DNA of 64,000 nt. Origin: Cytobacillus sp. FSL H8-0458 (GTDB taxonomy: Bacteria > Bacillota > Bacilli > Bacillales > Cytobacillaceae). This document shows, piece after piece, positions 8,115 through 16,735 of this stretch. The DNA is taken from assembly GCF_038002165.1 (NCBI RefSeq), contig NZ_JBBOBR010000001.1, positions 3,472,001 through 3,536,000 of the forward strand, given 5' to 3'. The translations under genes were made by a program, and so were the position numbers. The notes under the pieces are model-generated. The model did no database searches, had not been told where the DNA came from, and worked only from the letters and a program-made list of their open reading frames with translations. Every line of letters starts with the position of its first letter. Position 1 is the first letter of the stretch.

Positions 8115-9032
8115 ATGAGCTTTCAATTTGTTAACTGGAAAGATACTGAAAATGGCCTGGTCCTTTTCACTCCGTCTGAATTCAGCTTTTCCGAAAACCT
8201 GCGATACTTGTCACGTTCGGCAAATGAATGCCTTTATGAGTTTTCCGGCGAGACGATTAGACGCGCCATTTCCATCAGAGATGAAAAGCTGCTGCTAGAA
8301 ATAAGCGGTGAGTCAGATCAGTTCCTATCCGTCAGGATTCATAAGCCTGTCACGCATCAAATGAAAGCGGAGATTGCGGCATATATTCATGATTGGTTCG
8401 ACCTGGGAGCCAGCCTGACCCCATTTTATGAGATGGCAAAAACAGATCCCTTGCTGCAAAAGCCTGCTGAACAATTTTTGGGACTGAGAGTTATGGGAAT
8501 TCCCGATTTATTCGAGGCTCTGGCCTGGGGAATCCTCGGGCAGCAGATTAACCTTACATATGCGTATACACTGAAGCGGAGGCTCGTTGAAAAATATGGG
8601 AAGCCGCTGGAGTCCGGAGGAAGTAAATATTGGCTCTTCCCTGCAGCGGAAACGATTGCCGGGTTAACCATCGAAGATCTGGCCGACTTAAAAATGACCG
8701 TTAAAAAATGCGAATATCTGATTGACACAGCCCGCTTAATTGCAAACGGCGAGCTGTCGAAAGAGGACCTGCTTAAAAGCGATGTAAAAGCTGCAGAAAG
8801 AAAACTAACGCGAATACGCGGCATCGGCCCCTGGACCGCGCATTATGTCCTCATGCGGTGCCTGCGCTTCCCGAACGCTTTTCCTATCGATGATGTCGGA
8901 CTGCATAATGCGATTAAAGTGATCACAGGATCTGAAAGGAAACCTGCGAGAGAGGAAATCCTGAAATATTCAGCTCGCTGGGAGAATTGGGAAGCGTATG
9001 CTACTTTTTATTTGTGGAGAGTATTATATTAG
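8115..9032 (+). CDS. alkA: DNA-3-methyladenine glycosylase II (AlkA)
   Basis: 305 residues. N-terminal AlkA domain, then helix-hairpin-helix GPD domain with RIRGIGPWTAHYVLMRCL and the catalytic aspartate in FPIDDVGLHNAI. It removes 3-methyladenine and related alkylated bases. AAAGGGGG is eight bases before the ATG. Divergent from adaAB, so probably part of the AdaA regulon. Confidence 0.93.
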   Translation: MSFQFVNWKDTENGLVLFTPSEFSFSENLRYLSRSANECLYEFSGETIRRAISIRDEKLLLEISGESDQFLSVRIHKPVTHQMKAEIAAYIHDWFDLGASLTPFYEMAKTDPLLQKPAEQFLGLRVMGIPDLFEALAWGILGQQINLTYAYTLKRRLVEKYGKPLESGGSKYWLFPAAETIAGLTIEDLADLKMTVKKCEYLIDTARLIANGELSKEDLLKSDVKAAERKLTRIRGIGPWTAHYVLMRCLRFPNAFPIDDVGLHNAIKVITGSERKPAREEILKYSARWENWEAYATFYLWRVLY

Positions 9033-9228
9033 ATTATTTTGCAATGTGCCATTGCCGCAAATCAACGTGACGCAGAGTGGCAGATAAAATGTAATTCTTG
9101 CCGATTTACTTTTGAAAGTGACGGATAAAATAAAAATACGGCCTCTCTCCTTGACTCTTTGCCCGATATAACGAAACCTGTCCGTTTTCTGCAGCCGATT
9201 GATCTATATAAATGATCAAAAGCACAGT

Positions 9229-9255
9229 AAAAGGCCGTCAATTAACGGCCTTTTT
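9229..9255. terminator. Bidirectional terminator between alkA and yitT-like gene
   Basis: aaaaggccgt / acggccttttt with a 6-base loop. The stem begins inside the stop codon of the yitT-like gene. The 195 bp between alkA and this hairpin hold no supported gene. Confidence 0.8.
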
Positions 9256-9840
9256 ACTACTTATATCAAATTCAAGCTTGTAAATGAGATCAATCATCCG
9301 CGTCCCGATCATCTGGCAGATCACCGCATAAACAATAACCTTCCAGTCCACGACAACCCCTGTAAGCAAAAGCAGACTGCCATTTATGTAAAACAGCGTC
9401 CGTCCCGGCGCACTTCCTCTTGCTTTGGAAATGATTAACGCGAGGATATCCATGCCCCCTGACGAAGCGCCCATCCGGAATAAGATGCCGACTCCAACTC
9501 CAAAGACTGCTGCTCCAAGCAAAAGATCCAGGAAGACCGGATTCAGCGGTTCCGTTATGTATGGCGTCAGAAAATCAATCGTAACCGAAGTAACCGAAAC
9601 ACAAAACAGCGTCCAGAACACACTGCTTTTTCCGAGCCATTTGGCCGCTGCCAGCAGCAGGCCCGCATTCAAAACCCACAATGTCACCGAGTAAGGGGTG
9701 TCCAATAGATAATTGAATAAAACTGCCAGACTCGCCGCTCCGCCGGAAGGGATAAAATGCGGAAACAGGAAAAAGGTCATCGCGATTCCCTGGATGCCGG
9801 CAGCTATTCCTAAAATCAAAGATTTATAGAGTACGTGCAT
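9238..9840 (-). CDS. YitT-family membrane protein (no DUF2179 tail)
   Basis: 200 residues, five to six membrane helices, with the family signatures FPHFIPSGGAASLAVLFNYL and GASSGGMDILAL. Most YitT proteins are ~280 residues with a soluble DUF2179 domain; here the chain stops after the membrane part, like the YczE/short subgroup. Function in the family is not established (putative transport or stress roles). Confidence 0.82.
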   Translation of the reverse strand: MHVLYKSLILGIAAGIQGIAMTFFLFPHFIPSGGAASLAVLFNYLLDTPYSVTLWVLNAGLLLAAAKWLGKSSVFWTLFCVSVTSVTIDFLTPYITEPLNPVFLDLLLGAAVFGVGVGILFRMGASSGGMDILALIISKARGSAPGRTLFYINGSLLLLTGVVVDWKVIVYAVICQMIGTRMIDLIYKLEFDISSKKAVN

Positions 9841-9918
9841 AACAAAAACTCCTAACTTTTTTCCTCACTCTATCTTATAATATTTTCATAGAAGACGAAA
9901 CCGCGTGAGGTGGATAGA

Positions 9919-10428
9919 ATGGCTATTACTTTTGAAACAGGCCGGCTCCAGCTCCGGACCATGCAGACCGATGACCTGGATGCAATTTCTGAGATTTGGG
10001 GCAGTCCTGAGGTAATGAAACACTGCTGCGGCGCCAGTACAAGAAGCCGAATCCAGCACTCCATTGACTTTTACCGGAGGCTGCAGAATGAAAAAGGCTA
10101 CTCTGTTTATACTGTTTTGCTAAAAGAAAACTCCGCCCTTATTGGGGTTTGCGGGTTTAACCCGGCTGAAAATGAACACGAAGTCGAGCTCCTCTATCAT
10201 TTTAATCAGCATTACTGGGGCAAGGGGTATGCTGCTGAAGCTGCGGCTGCATGCGTGGCCGCTTTAAGGAATAGTGGCCTGAATGTGCGGAAAATGTCCG
10301 CGGCGGTGGATCCAGCCAACCCTGCATCCGGAAAGGTGCTCGAAAAAATCGGCATGACTGCGGCTGGCATGAAGTGGTTTGAAGATACACAGCAGGAAGA
10401 ACTCTGTTATGAAATGGAATTTATGTAA
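9919..10428 (+). CDS. GNAT acetyltransferase (RimJ/RimL-like)
   Basis: 169 residues starting MAITFETGRLQLRTMQTDDLD, the usual RimJ-type opening (ETxRLxLR). The acetyl-CoA loop appears as YWGKGYAAEAAAA and the C-terminal half as ASGKVLEKIGM. Start 9919 has GAGGTGG seven bases upstream; the GTG at 9910 is inside that site. Substrate unknown; the group includes N-terminal ribosomal-protein acetylases and small-molecule modifiers. Confidence 0.85.
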   Translation: MAITFETGRLQLRTMQTDDLDAISEIWGSPEVMKHCCGASTRSRIQHSIDFYRRLQNEKGYSVYTVLLKENSALIGVCGFNPAENEHEVELLYHFNQHYWGKGYAAEAAAACVAALRNSGLNVRKMSAAVDPANPASGKVLEKIGMTAAGMKWFEDTQQEELCYEMEFM

Positions 10429-10446
10429 CAATTGTCCACCTTAAAT

Positions 10447-10476
10447 AAAAAACGAGTCTGCACTTGCTGCAGACCC
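10447..10476 (-). terminator. Terminator of the S15 peptidase gene
   Basis: gtctgca / tgcagac stem (10456-10474) followed on the minus strand by CGTTTTTTAT. Confidence 0.8.
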
Positions 10477-10491
10477 GCCTCTTCTATTCTA

Positions 10492-12381
10492 TTAAAATCC
10501 AGCTGCTTTTTTTCCGCCCACAACAGGAAGGCTGATATAACTTTGCCCAAGCTTTACTTCAAACGTTGCCCCTGTTGTTGAAGGAATGGCACGTCTTCGA
10601 TCGCTTCCTGCGATAATGATGCCAATACGGTGACCTTCCTTAAATACATAGTCTTCAGGCAAAACATCCCATTCAAACTTATAATTCTTGCCCTCTCTTA
10701 AAGGTTCGTCCTTCTCAATCGTTTTCCAGTTTTGCGGATCAAACCAGCCTCTTGTCACAACTTCATATGGTGCTGTGTGAGTGGTTTTCTCTGTTTCTTT
10801 GTAGCAGGCATCATCTGTTGAACTGCTTTCTCCCCAGCAGGTTTCTGTATCAAGTGTCCGTACTCCCTCTCCACGGCCCTCATGATTGATGCGGGTATCT
10901 GTTCCATAGTCTACAATGAGAACTGTTAAGTTGGAGTCTTCTTTATCTACCTTTGCCCGAAGTGAAATTTCAGGTATGCCGCTCAAACGGACGTCTTCTT
11001 TAAGCTGTGGAGATAAAAATGCCAGGCGGTCGCTTTTGACAGCCGTTTCATTCGTGACCATCTGCTGCTCCGTTTGTTTTGGGTTATCTGTAAAAGATTG
11101 TTTAAAATTGCCATTCACTGGTCCTGTTGTCAAAGTGCCATTTGTCTGGTCATTCTCGCCTGGTGCCAGACGGATCTTGACATCTGCCGCATTTTGATCC
11201 GGCCAGGAAGCTTGAGTTTCCCAATGATCCGCGCCTCTTTCAATATCAACAGCAGGCTCATCCATAATGCCATTCTCCATATCCATCAGCCAGTAATCAA
11301 ACCAGCGGTGAAGGGTATCAACCCACTCTGCCCTGCGGAAGTCAAATGGATCGACATGGCCGGTTTGAGTGAGCCATAATTTACGCGGTACATCTTCTTT
11401 CGCAAGTGCTGTCCACCAGTCTGCAAGGTGATTCATTTTCACATTGTAATCGTTTAATCCATGGACCGCAAACACACTTGCCTTTACGTTTTTAACGTCT
11501 TTCACGTAATTTCGTTCATCCCAAAACTCATTATAATCTCCAGATGGATCGTCCGCTTCTGAGTTCAAGCGATCGAACACCGGCTTGCAGGCCTCTTTGC
11601 GGGAACTGCTGGCAACTCTGCTGGCCAGGCCGCCTGGCCCGTTGTTGTAATATGTAAGTCCCTCATAGCGGTAATAATTGTACCAGCTGCTTATGGCGCC
11701 AATTGGAACAATGGTCTTTAAGCCTTCTACCCCTGTGGCTGCAACACCATTGGCCAGTGTACCATCATAGGACTTTCCGATCATACCTACATTCCCGGTT
11801 GTCCATTCTGCTTTGACTTCGTTATTATCTTGATCCCATGCTTTCGCTCTGCCATTCATCCAGTCAATCACAACCCGGATGCTCTCAATCTCTTCATATC
11901 CGCCAGTTGTAGGGCAGCCATCAGAATTGTTCGTTCCAACCATCTCGGGCAATGCTACTGCATACCCTCTTGGAACAAAATAATTATCATAAAATAGTGG
12001 AAACTTCTCATTCACGCCATCCTTGTCCCGGTCTTTCACTTCACTTTCATTTCCCCGCCCAAGACTCTCATAGTATGGACTCGCATCCATGATCACGGGA
12101 ACTTTCAGGCCTTCTTCTGTTTCTTTCGGACGGATGATATCCACGGCAATCCTGTCTGCTTTTCCGTTTTCATCCGAATCAAGTGTGGATTCGACATAGA
12201 CCGTCTCACGAATCGCCTCTTCATATGAATAAATTGGCTGAGACTTTACCTCCTCGATGTGTGCTGGCTGTGCCGGTTTCTCTTTCGCAGCTGCATTTGC
12301 AGGCGTGTAGGCAAGTGATGATAGAATCATAGACATGACAGCTAACACAGCTGCAGGTCTAATAAGCTTTTTCTTTTTCAT
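10492..12381 (-). CDS. Secreted Xaa-Pro dipeptidyl-peptidase-like hydrolase (S15)
   Basis: 629 residues with a clear signal peptide (MKKKKLIRPAAVLAVMSM... cut near ANA-A). The alpha/beta-hydrolase nucleophile is in IGKSYDGTLA (Ser ~204), with the acid in HGLNDYNV and the histidine in TGHVDPF, followed by a C-terminal jelly-roll domain (X-Pro DPP C-terminal type, about 380-620). DSDENGKADRI and DRDKDGVNE look like calcium-type loops usual in this family. Probably cleaves X-Pro dipeptides or related esters/amides outside the cell. Single gene with its own terminator. Confidence 0.88.
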   Translation of the reverse strand: MKKKKLIRPAAVLAVMSMILSSLAYTPANAAAKEKPAQPAHIEEVKSQPIYSYEEAIRETVYVESTLDSDENGKADRIAVDIIRPKETEEGLKVPVIMDASPYYESLGRGNESEVKDRDKDGVNEKFPLFYDNYFVPRGYAVALPEMVGTNNSDGCPTTGGYEEIESIRVVIDWMNGRAKAWDQDNNEVKAEWTTGNVGMIGKSYDGTLANGVAATGVEGLKTIVPIGAISSWYNYYRYEGLTYYNNGPGGLASRVASSSRKEACKPVFDRLNSEADDPSGDYNEFWDERNYVKDVKNVKASVFAVHGLNDYNVKMNHLADWWTALAKEDVPRKLWLTQTGHVDPFDFRRAEWVDTLHRWFDYWLMDMENGIMDEPAVDIERGADHWETQASWPDQNAADVKIRLAPGENDQTNGTLTTGPVNGNFKQSFTDNPKQTEQQMVTNETAVKSDRLAFLSPQLKEDVRLSGIPEISLRAKVDKEDSNLTVLIVDYGTDTRINHEGRGEGVRTLDTETCWGESSSTDDACYKETEKTTHTAPYEVVTRGWFDPQNWKTIEKDEPLREGKNYKFEWDVLPEDYVFKEGHRIGIIIAGSDRRRAIPSTTGATFEVKLGQSYISLPVVGGKKAAGF

Positions 12382-12591
12382 AGAATCCCTCCTCTGCTAT
12401 TTGCCACTCATTATATTTCGATTACAGAAATATTAATAGATTACTTTTTCCTAAAATTCAATATTTTTCAAAAAATGTTTTTTAAACCAAATAGGAGGAA
12501 AGTATTGTAAATGTGAGCTTCGCTAGTTTATCAGAAGATGAATAAGAGTGAGGAAATCAGCAGGAGCTTAGAGCTTACGCCAGTTTTGGCT
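12382..12591. other. Intergenic: S15 promoter region
   Basis: About 210 bp between the S15 start and the next terminator. AT-rich near 12420-12490; no ORF or clear promoter boxes I can defend. Confidence 0.3.
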
Positions 12592-12630
12592 AAAAAAAAA
12601 GCCCGGCACTCACCAAGAGCACCAGGCTTT
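12592..12630 (-). terminator. Terminator of the YeeE/YedE gene
   Basis: Minus strand AAGCCTGGTGCTC-ttggt-GAGTGCCGGGCTT with a few wobble pairs, followed by nine T residues. Confidence 0.85.
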
Positions 12631-12633
12631 CCA

Positions 12634-13896
12634 TTAACAAATCGAATCAGTAGATTTCGGGTTCTTCAATCCAAACAGCGGACGGATGAACAGCGCCACA
12701 CCTGTTCCGAGCATGGCCATGATCGCCCATACCCAGCCGTGCAGGCTGAAGGATGCAATTCCGCCAAAGTAGGCACCGATGTTGCATCCAAATGCAAGAC
12801 GGGAACCATATCCCATCAGCAGTCCGCCGACAATCGCAGCACCAGCTACACCCGGCTTAATTTTTCCAGGCTTGAACGTTCCCTGTGATGCCGCTGAAAT
12901 GAAGGCACCCAGGATGATGCCGAAGTTCATAACACTTGTAGAATCAGCAAGCACTGTATTTTTCAATGCCGTTAAATTGGGTTCTGATGCAAAGTAGCCC
13001 CATGATGTTACGTCGATGCCCATTGCCATCAGCGCTTTTCCGCCCCATAGCGCGAATGCGGAAGTGATGCCCCAAGGCGTTCCGCGGACCGTCAGAGTCA
13101 GGGCATTCAGCAAAGCTAATACGATCGCTGCTGCGAACAATGGCCATGAGCCTCGCAGGATCTTTTTCCAGCCGGCTGTTGTAGGCAAAGCTTTCATCAT
13201 TGGCGCTTTACGCTTTTTCGCGATTTGCAGGGTCACCCAATAGATCAACGCAAACAAAGCAAGCTGGACCATCAATGCCCCGCCATATCCGAGTCCCGTA
13301 GAGGTAGCCAGGGAGATTGGCGGCAATGCCGGTGTTTCTTCCATCCAGAATGAGAAGTGGTACGCTCCAATCGTGGAACCAGCGATGAACGAAATCAGCG
13401 TCAGGATCATGGAGGATTGCCCTCCGCCTACAGAATACAAAGTACCGGATGCACAGCCATTCCCAAGCTGCATCCCGATTCCAAATATAAAGGAACCAAA
13501 CAGGACGCTGACTCCTACAGGAGACACATATCCTTTAGGCTCAATTCCTGTAAAACTGAAGCCTGTGCTTAGTATAATCGCAAATAATGTGGAAGCAACT
13601 GCGAGCATCAGCATATGCGCCTGCAAGCCCTGCCCGTTTCCTACGCTTGCAAAGCGCCTGAATGCAGATGTAAAGCCGAATCGGGCATGAAGCAAGGTCA
13701 TACCGAGTGCAATTCCAATAATAAATAGAACTCCCTGTGTCATGTTCGCTGCATTTATTATAGAGAAGAACAAAATGAGAGCTGCAAGAACACCAGCTGC
13801 AACAAAAGGCTTTTGAATCGGATTTAAGTTTGAAACAACTGTTGTAGGTGCTGAAATCCATGATTTATTTTTCATTTCAACTTGAGCCAACCTCAT
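12634..13896 (-). CDS. YeeE/YedE-family thiosulfate/sulfur permease
   Basis: About 420 residues, roughly ten membrane helices. The conserved cysteine motifs of the TsuA/YeeE group are visible: NGCASGTLYSVGGGQ and FGCNIGAYFGGIAS. In characterised members these cysteines pass thiosulfate through the membrane. The start at 13896 has AGGAG only about four bases upstream; an internal ATG at 13875 has no site. No TusA/SirA or rhodanese gene is adjacent, unlike many homologues. Single transcription unit. Confidence 0.88.
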   Translation of the reverse strand: MRLAQVEMKNKSWISAPTTVVSNLNPIQKPFVAAGVLAALILFFSIINAANMTQGVLFIIGIALGMTLLHARFGFTSAFRRFASVGNGQGLQAHMLMLAVASTLFAIILSTGFSFTGIEPKGYVSPVGVSVLFGSFIFGIGMQLGNGCASGTLYSVGGGQSSMILTLISFIAGSTIGAYHFSFWMEETPALPPISLATSTGLGYGGALMVQLALFALIYWVTLQIAKKRKAPMMKALPTTAGWKKILRGSWPLFAAAIVLALLNALTLTVRGTPWGITSAFALWGGKALMAMGIDVTSWGYFASEPNLTALKNTVLADSTSVMNFGIILGAFISAASQGTFKPGKIKPGVAGAAIVGGLLMGYGSRLAFGCNIGAYFGGIASFSLHGWVWAIMAMLGTGVALFIRPLFGLKNPKSTDSIC

Positions 13897-14053
13897 TCAC
13901 TCCTTTTCTTATCTTTTTAGTCGGATTAAAGTGTTATTTTATACTATATTTTTTTAAAAGTAAATGGTGAATTTTTCTCCAGCCCGAAGATTTCCTGATA
14001 TAATTATATCTTTGGAGAGTCATAATTTTACAGACAGGAAAGGAAAGATATCA

Positions 14054-15484
14054 TTGTTTAAGCGGTTAAAATGGCCTTCGTGGGCAGTATTCATCCTCTT
14101 CATTATGGGCATCTATTTTTTCATCAGCTCTGGAGCTGACACCAGCCTGCAGGCCTTTTCCAGAACAGAAACAACTTCCCCGGCAGCTTTCCCCGGATTA
14201 AACCTAGAAACCCGGACAAAGGAAACGAAATCTTATACCCTTGCAATCAGTACTCCTATAACTAAAATTGAGAATTTAAACAAACCCATGAAAGAGTGGA
14301 TTCAGACTCAGGAAATGGAATTCCTGGAACTTGTGCAGGCAAACCGGCAGGTGCTGGACAGCGAAGATTTCCGTGCTCACCTAAATATCAAGGCGGAGCC
14401 GAAAAAAGTTTCCGATACCATGTACACCCTGGTATTTGAAGCCTACCAGTACACCGGCGGCGCAAATGGGCAGGCCGCGGTCAAAACGTTCACGATTGAC
14501 CTTGCGAATCAGAAAATGGTGCAGCTTGCCGATGTTTTCTATATGGATGAGGAGTCCCTGACAACACTCAGGACGATGATAAAAAACCAAATTGGCCAGA
14601 AGGAAGAACTTCAGGACTATCTGTTCGATGACATGCTTGACGAAGCGCTGGAAAATCCGTCGAGCTGGAAATGGTCACTGAGCGGCAAGAATTTCACGCT
14701 TTATTTTAACGAATATGAAATTGCGGCCGGTGCAGCCGGAGCGGTCAAAGTAAAAATTCCAGTCGAACAAATTCGTTCCCTCTTAAAGGATGAAATTGTC
14801 CAGCACTTGAAGCTCCCTGACATTCAACTTCCTGAACCGGAAGCCAGCGAACCCGAAACCGCTCCGCTGGATCCAAACGGCAAGTATATTGCCCTTACCT
14901 TTGATGATGGGCCGCACCCGAAAGTCACACCGCTTATACTGGATATTTTAAAAAAGCATAACGCAAAGGCTACCTTTTATATGCTTGGCAGTCAGGCGCA
15001 ATTCTATCCTGCCCTCGCAAGCCAGGTGGCTGAAGAAGGCCATGAAATCGGAAATCATAGTGACAGCCATGCGGACCTTTCTTCCCTCGGTGAAAAAGAA
15101 ATCCGAAAAGAAATGGAAGAAGCCAGCGCCAAAATTAAAGAAGCAAGCGGACAGCTTCCCGCAACCGTCCGCCCGCCTTATGGGGCCATGAATGAAGATG
15201 TGAAAAAAATTGCCGGAATGGCCCATACACCGCTTATTCTGTGGTCTGTCGACTCACTTGACTGGAAAACACTAAACGCTTCATCGATTCAAAAAATTGT
15301 GAAGGCCAATGCCGTGCCAGGCTCAATCGTCTTAATGCACGACATCCATATGCCAACTGCTCAAGCACTGCCGGACCTGCTGACTTATCTGAAAAAAGCG
15401 GGCTACGAATTCATTACTGTCTCCCAGCTTCTATCCCTTCAGGAACAGGAAGTGACCGGTACGTTTTTTGGAAAAAGATCATAA
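14054..15484 (+). CDS. pdaC: PdaC-like polysaccharide deacetylase
   Basis: About 476 residues from a TTG (AAAGGAAAG eight bases upstream). One N-terminal membrane anchor, then DUF4163- and DUF3298-like regions (about residues 50-250), then a NodB deacetylase domain with all five motifs: LTFDDGPHP, HSDSH, RPPYGAM, WSVDSLDW and LMHDIH. The metal ligands Asp/His/His are intact, so it should be active on peptidoglycan or another N-acetylated cell-wall glycan. The upstream in-frame ATG at 13964 would add 30 unlikely residues. Domain order matches Bacillus PdaC. Confidence 0.88.
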   Translation: MFKRLKWPSWAVFILFIMGIYFFISSGADTSLQAFSRTETTSPAAFPGLNLETRTKETKSYTLAISTPITKIENLNKPMKEWIQTQEMEFLELVQANRQVLDSEDFRAHLNIKAEPKKVSDTMYTLVFEAYQYTGGANGQAAVKTFTIDLANQKMVQLADVFYMDEESLTTLRTMIKNQIGQKEELQDYLFDDMLDEALENPSSWKWSLSGKNFTLYFNEYEIAAGAAGAVKVKIPVEQIRSLLKDEIVQHLKLPDIQLPEPEASEPETAPLDPNGKYIALTFDDGPHPKVTPLILDILKKHNAKATFYMLGSQAQFYPALASQVAEEGHEIGNHSDSHADLSSLGEKEIRKEMEEASAKIKEASGQLPATVRPPYGAMNEDVKKIAGMAHTPLILWSVDSLDWKTLNASSIQKIVKANAVPGSIVLMHDIHMPTAQALPDLLTYLKKAGYEFITVSQLLSLQEQEVTGTFFGKRS

Positions 15485-15493
15485 GCATACAGC

Positions 15494-15528
15494 TAAACGC
15501 TCAGGGTTTTTCCTGAGCGTTTTGTTTT
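15494..15528. terminator. Terminator after the pdaC-like gene
   Basis: aaacgctcagg / cctgagcgttt stem with a TTTTGTTTTAT tail on the plus strand. Confidence 0.85.
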
Positions 15529-15949
15529 ATGCGCCTGTCCTCTTTTGATAAAACTGAAGGGAGACGCCGCCCGCCCCGTACACCTCTCCTCGATGCGCCC
15601 AGCCGTATTTTTCATAATACCCTTCCAAATCCGTCTGGAGATAGAGTTTTTTTAATGCAAGCTTTGCCGTTTCTTCAATAGCGTGATCAAGAAGCCGGGC
15701 GCCAAGCTTCTTCCCTCTGCTGTCCAGGTCAACGTACAGACATGCCAGCCACGGATGCAAATCCTGCCGGCTATTTAGATCATTGCGGATTAATGCATAT
15801 GTTCCAATGAATCGCTCATCCAGGATAGCTGCATAAAACCTTGGGATGCCGTCCTCTGTTTTCCCGGAGTGAATCATGCAATCCTGGTAAAAAGTGAAGT
15901 TTTCTTCTGTTCCCCACTTCTCCCAGAAAAATTGAACTGCGCTATCCAA
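15527..15949 (-). CDS. GNAT acetyltransferase (start uncertain)
   Basis: 140 residues counted from a TTG. The frame stays open to a TAG at 15983-15985 and the extra residues (NVKPKESGPHLL...) resemble the normal N-terminus of these GNATs, but no ATG/GTG/TTG lies there. There is no good ribosome binding site before the TTG. Either a few N-terminal residues were lost or an unusual start is used. The acetyl-CoA loop is SRGKKLGARLL; 'YYEKYGW' closes the fold. Function unknown. Confidence 0.65.
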   Translation of the reverse strand: MDSAVQFFWEKWGTEENFTFYQDCMIHSGKTEDGIPRFYAAILDERFIGTYALIRNDLNSRQDLHPWLACLYVDLDSRGKKLGARLLDHAIEETAKLALKKLYLQTDLEGYYEKYGWAHRGEVYGAGGVSLQFYQKRTGA

Positions 15950-16064
15950 TAAATGTGGGCCGCTCTCTTTCGGTTTTACATTCTAAGAGGGATTATTCAG
16001 TTTGACATATAATTATACGCTAAAAAAATATGGTGTTTTCTGTAATCATGAACCTTTCGTTAAT

Positions 16065-16097
16065 AAAAAATAAAAGCTGCAATTTTCAGCAGCCTTA
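16065..16097 (-). terminator. Terminator of the second GNAT gene
   Basis: Minus strand AAGGCTGC-tgaaaatt-GCAGCTTTT followed by ATTTTTT, touching the stop codon. Confidence 0.75.
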
Positions 16098-16535
16098 GCT
16101 ATGCAATCGTTTCTCCAGCACGATCTTATGCAGTCCTTTTTCATCCTTGTAAGTTTCAATAACATCAAATCCATGCCTAATATTCAAAATCAGCATGCCT
16201 CTCCATTTGTTCATCGTCTTTGTCCGGACTATCTTATATCCCAATTCTATTAAATATTCATGCTGCTTTTCCATTAGCATGGAAGCAATCCCGTTTTCCC
16301 TGTATTCAGGGTCTACTCCGCCTAACCAGCTATAAAAGGTATCCTCTCCAAGGGCATATCCCATTTTATATCCGATCACCTTTTCTCCATCCATAGCTGT
16401 CAGCACGAGCAACTGAGGTTTGCTTTTCATCTTACTGACTAAGTCTTCAGAATCGCCGAATATGTTCCTATGAAGTTGCATGATTCCTTTTAAGATGTCA
16501 TCCACTGGAATTGAATAAAAGATATTTAATTTCAT
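16095..16535 (-). CDS. GNAT acetyltransferase
   Basis: 146 residues. Beta-4 ends in WLGGVDPEYRENGIASMLM, the usual acetyl-CoA binding turn (R/Q-x-x-G-x-A). GGGAGGG is six to eight bases before the ATG. Adjacent to another GNAT on the same strand but separated by a terminator-like hairpin, so not clearly an operon. Substrate unknown. Confidence 0.82.
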   Translation of the reverse strand: MKLNIFYSIPVDDILKGIMQLHRNIFGDSEDLVSKMKSKPQLLVLTAMDGEKVIGYKMGYALGEDTFYSWLGGVDPEYRENGIASMLMEKQHEYLIELGYKIVRTKTMNKWRGMLILNIRHGFDVIETYKDEKGLHKIVLEKRLHS

Positions 16536-16735
16536 ATGTCCCTCCCGCTTAGAAAGCTCCTCTCCTTTAAATATAGCAGTTTTATACTACCACTGCCCTC
16601 TGCATTTCGTTATTACAGGCATCCAGTCTTAGGTCTTCTCTATCATTTTGAATATTTTAAATATTTTATATTTTTAATACCGAAACAAAATTGTATAATT
16701 TACCAGAATACTAGAATTAAGGGAGGCGAAATAAG

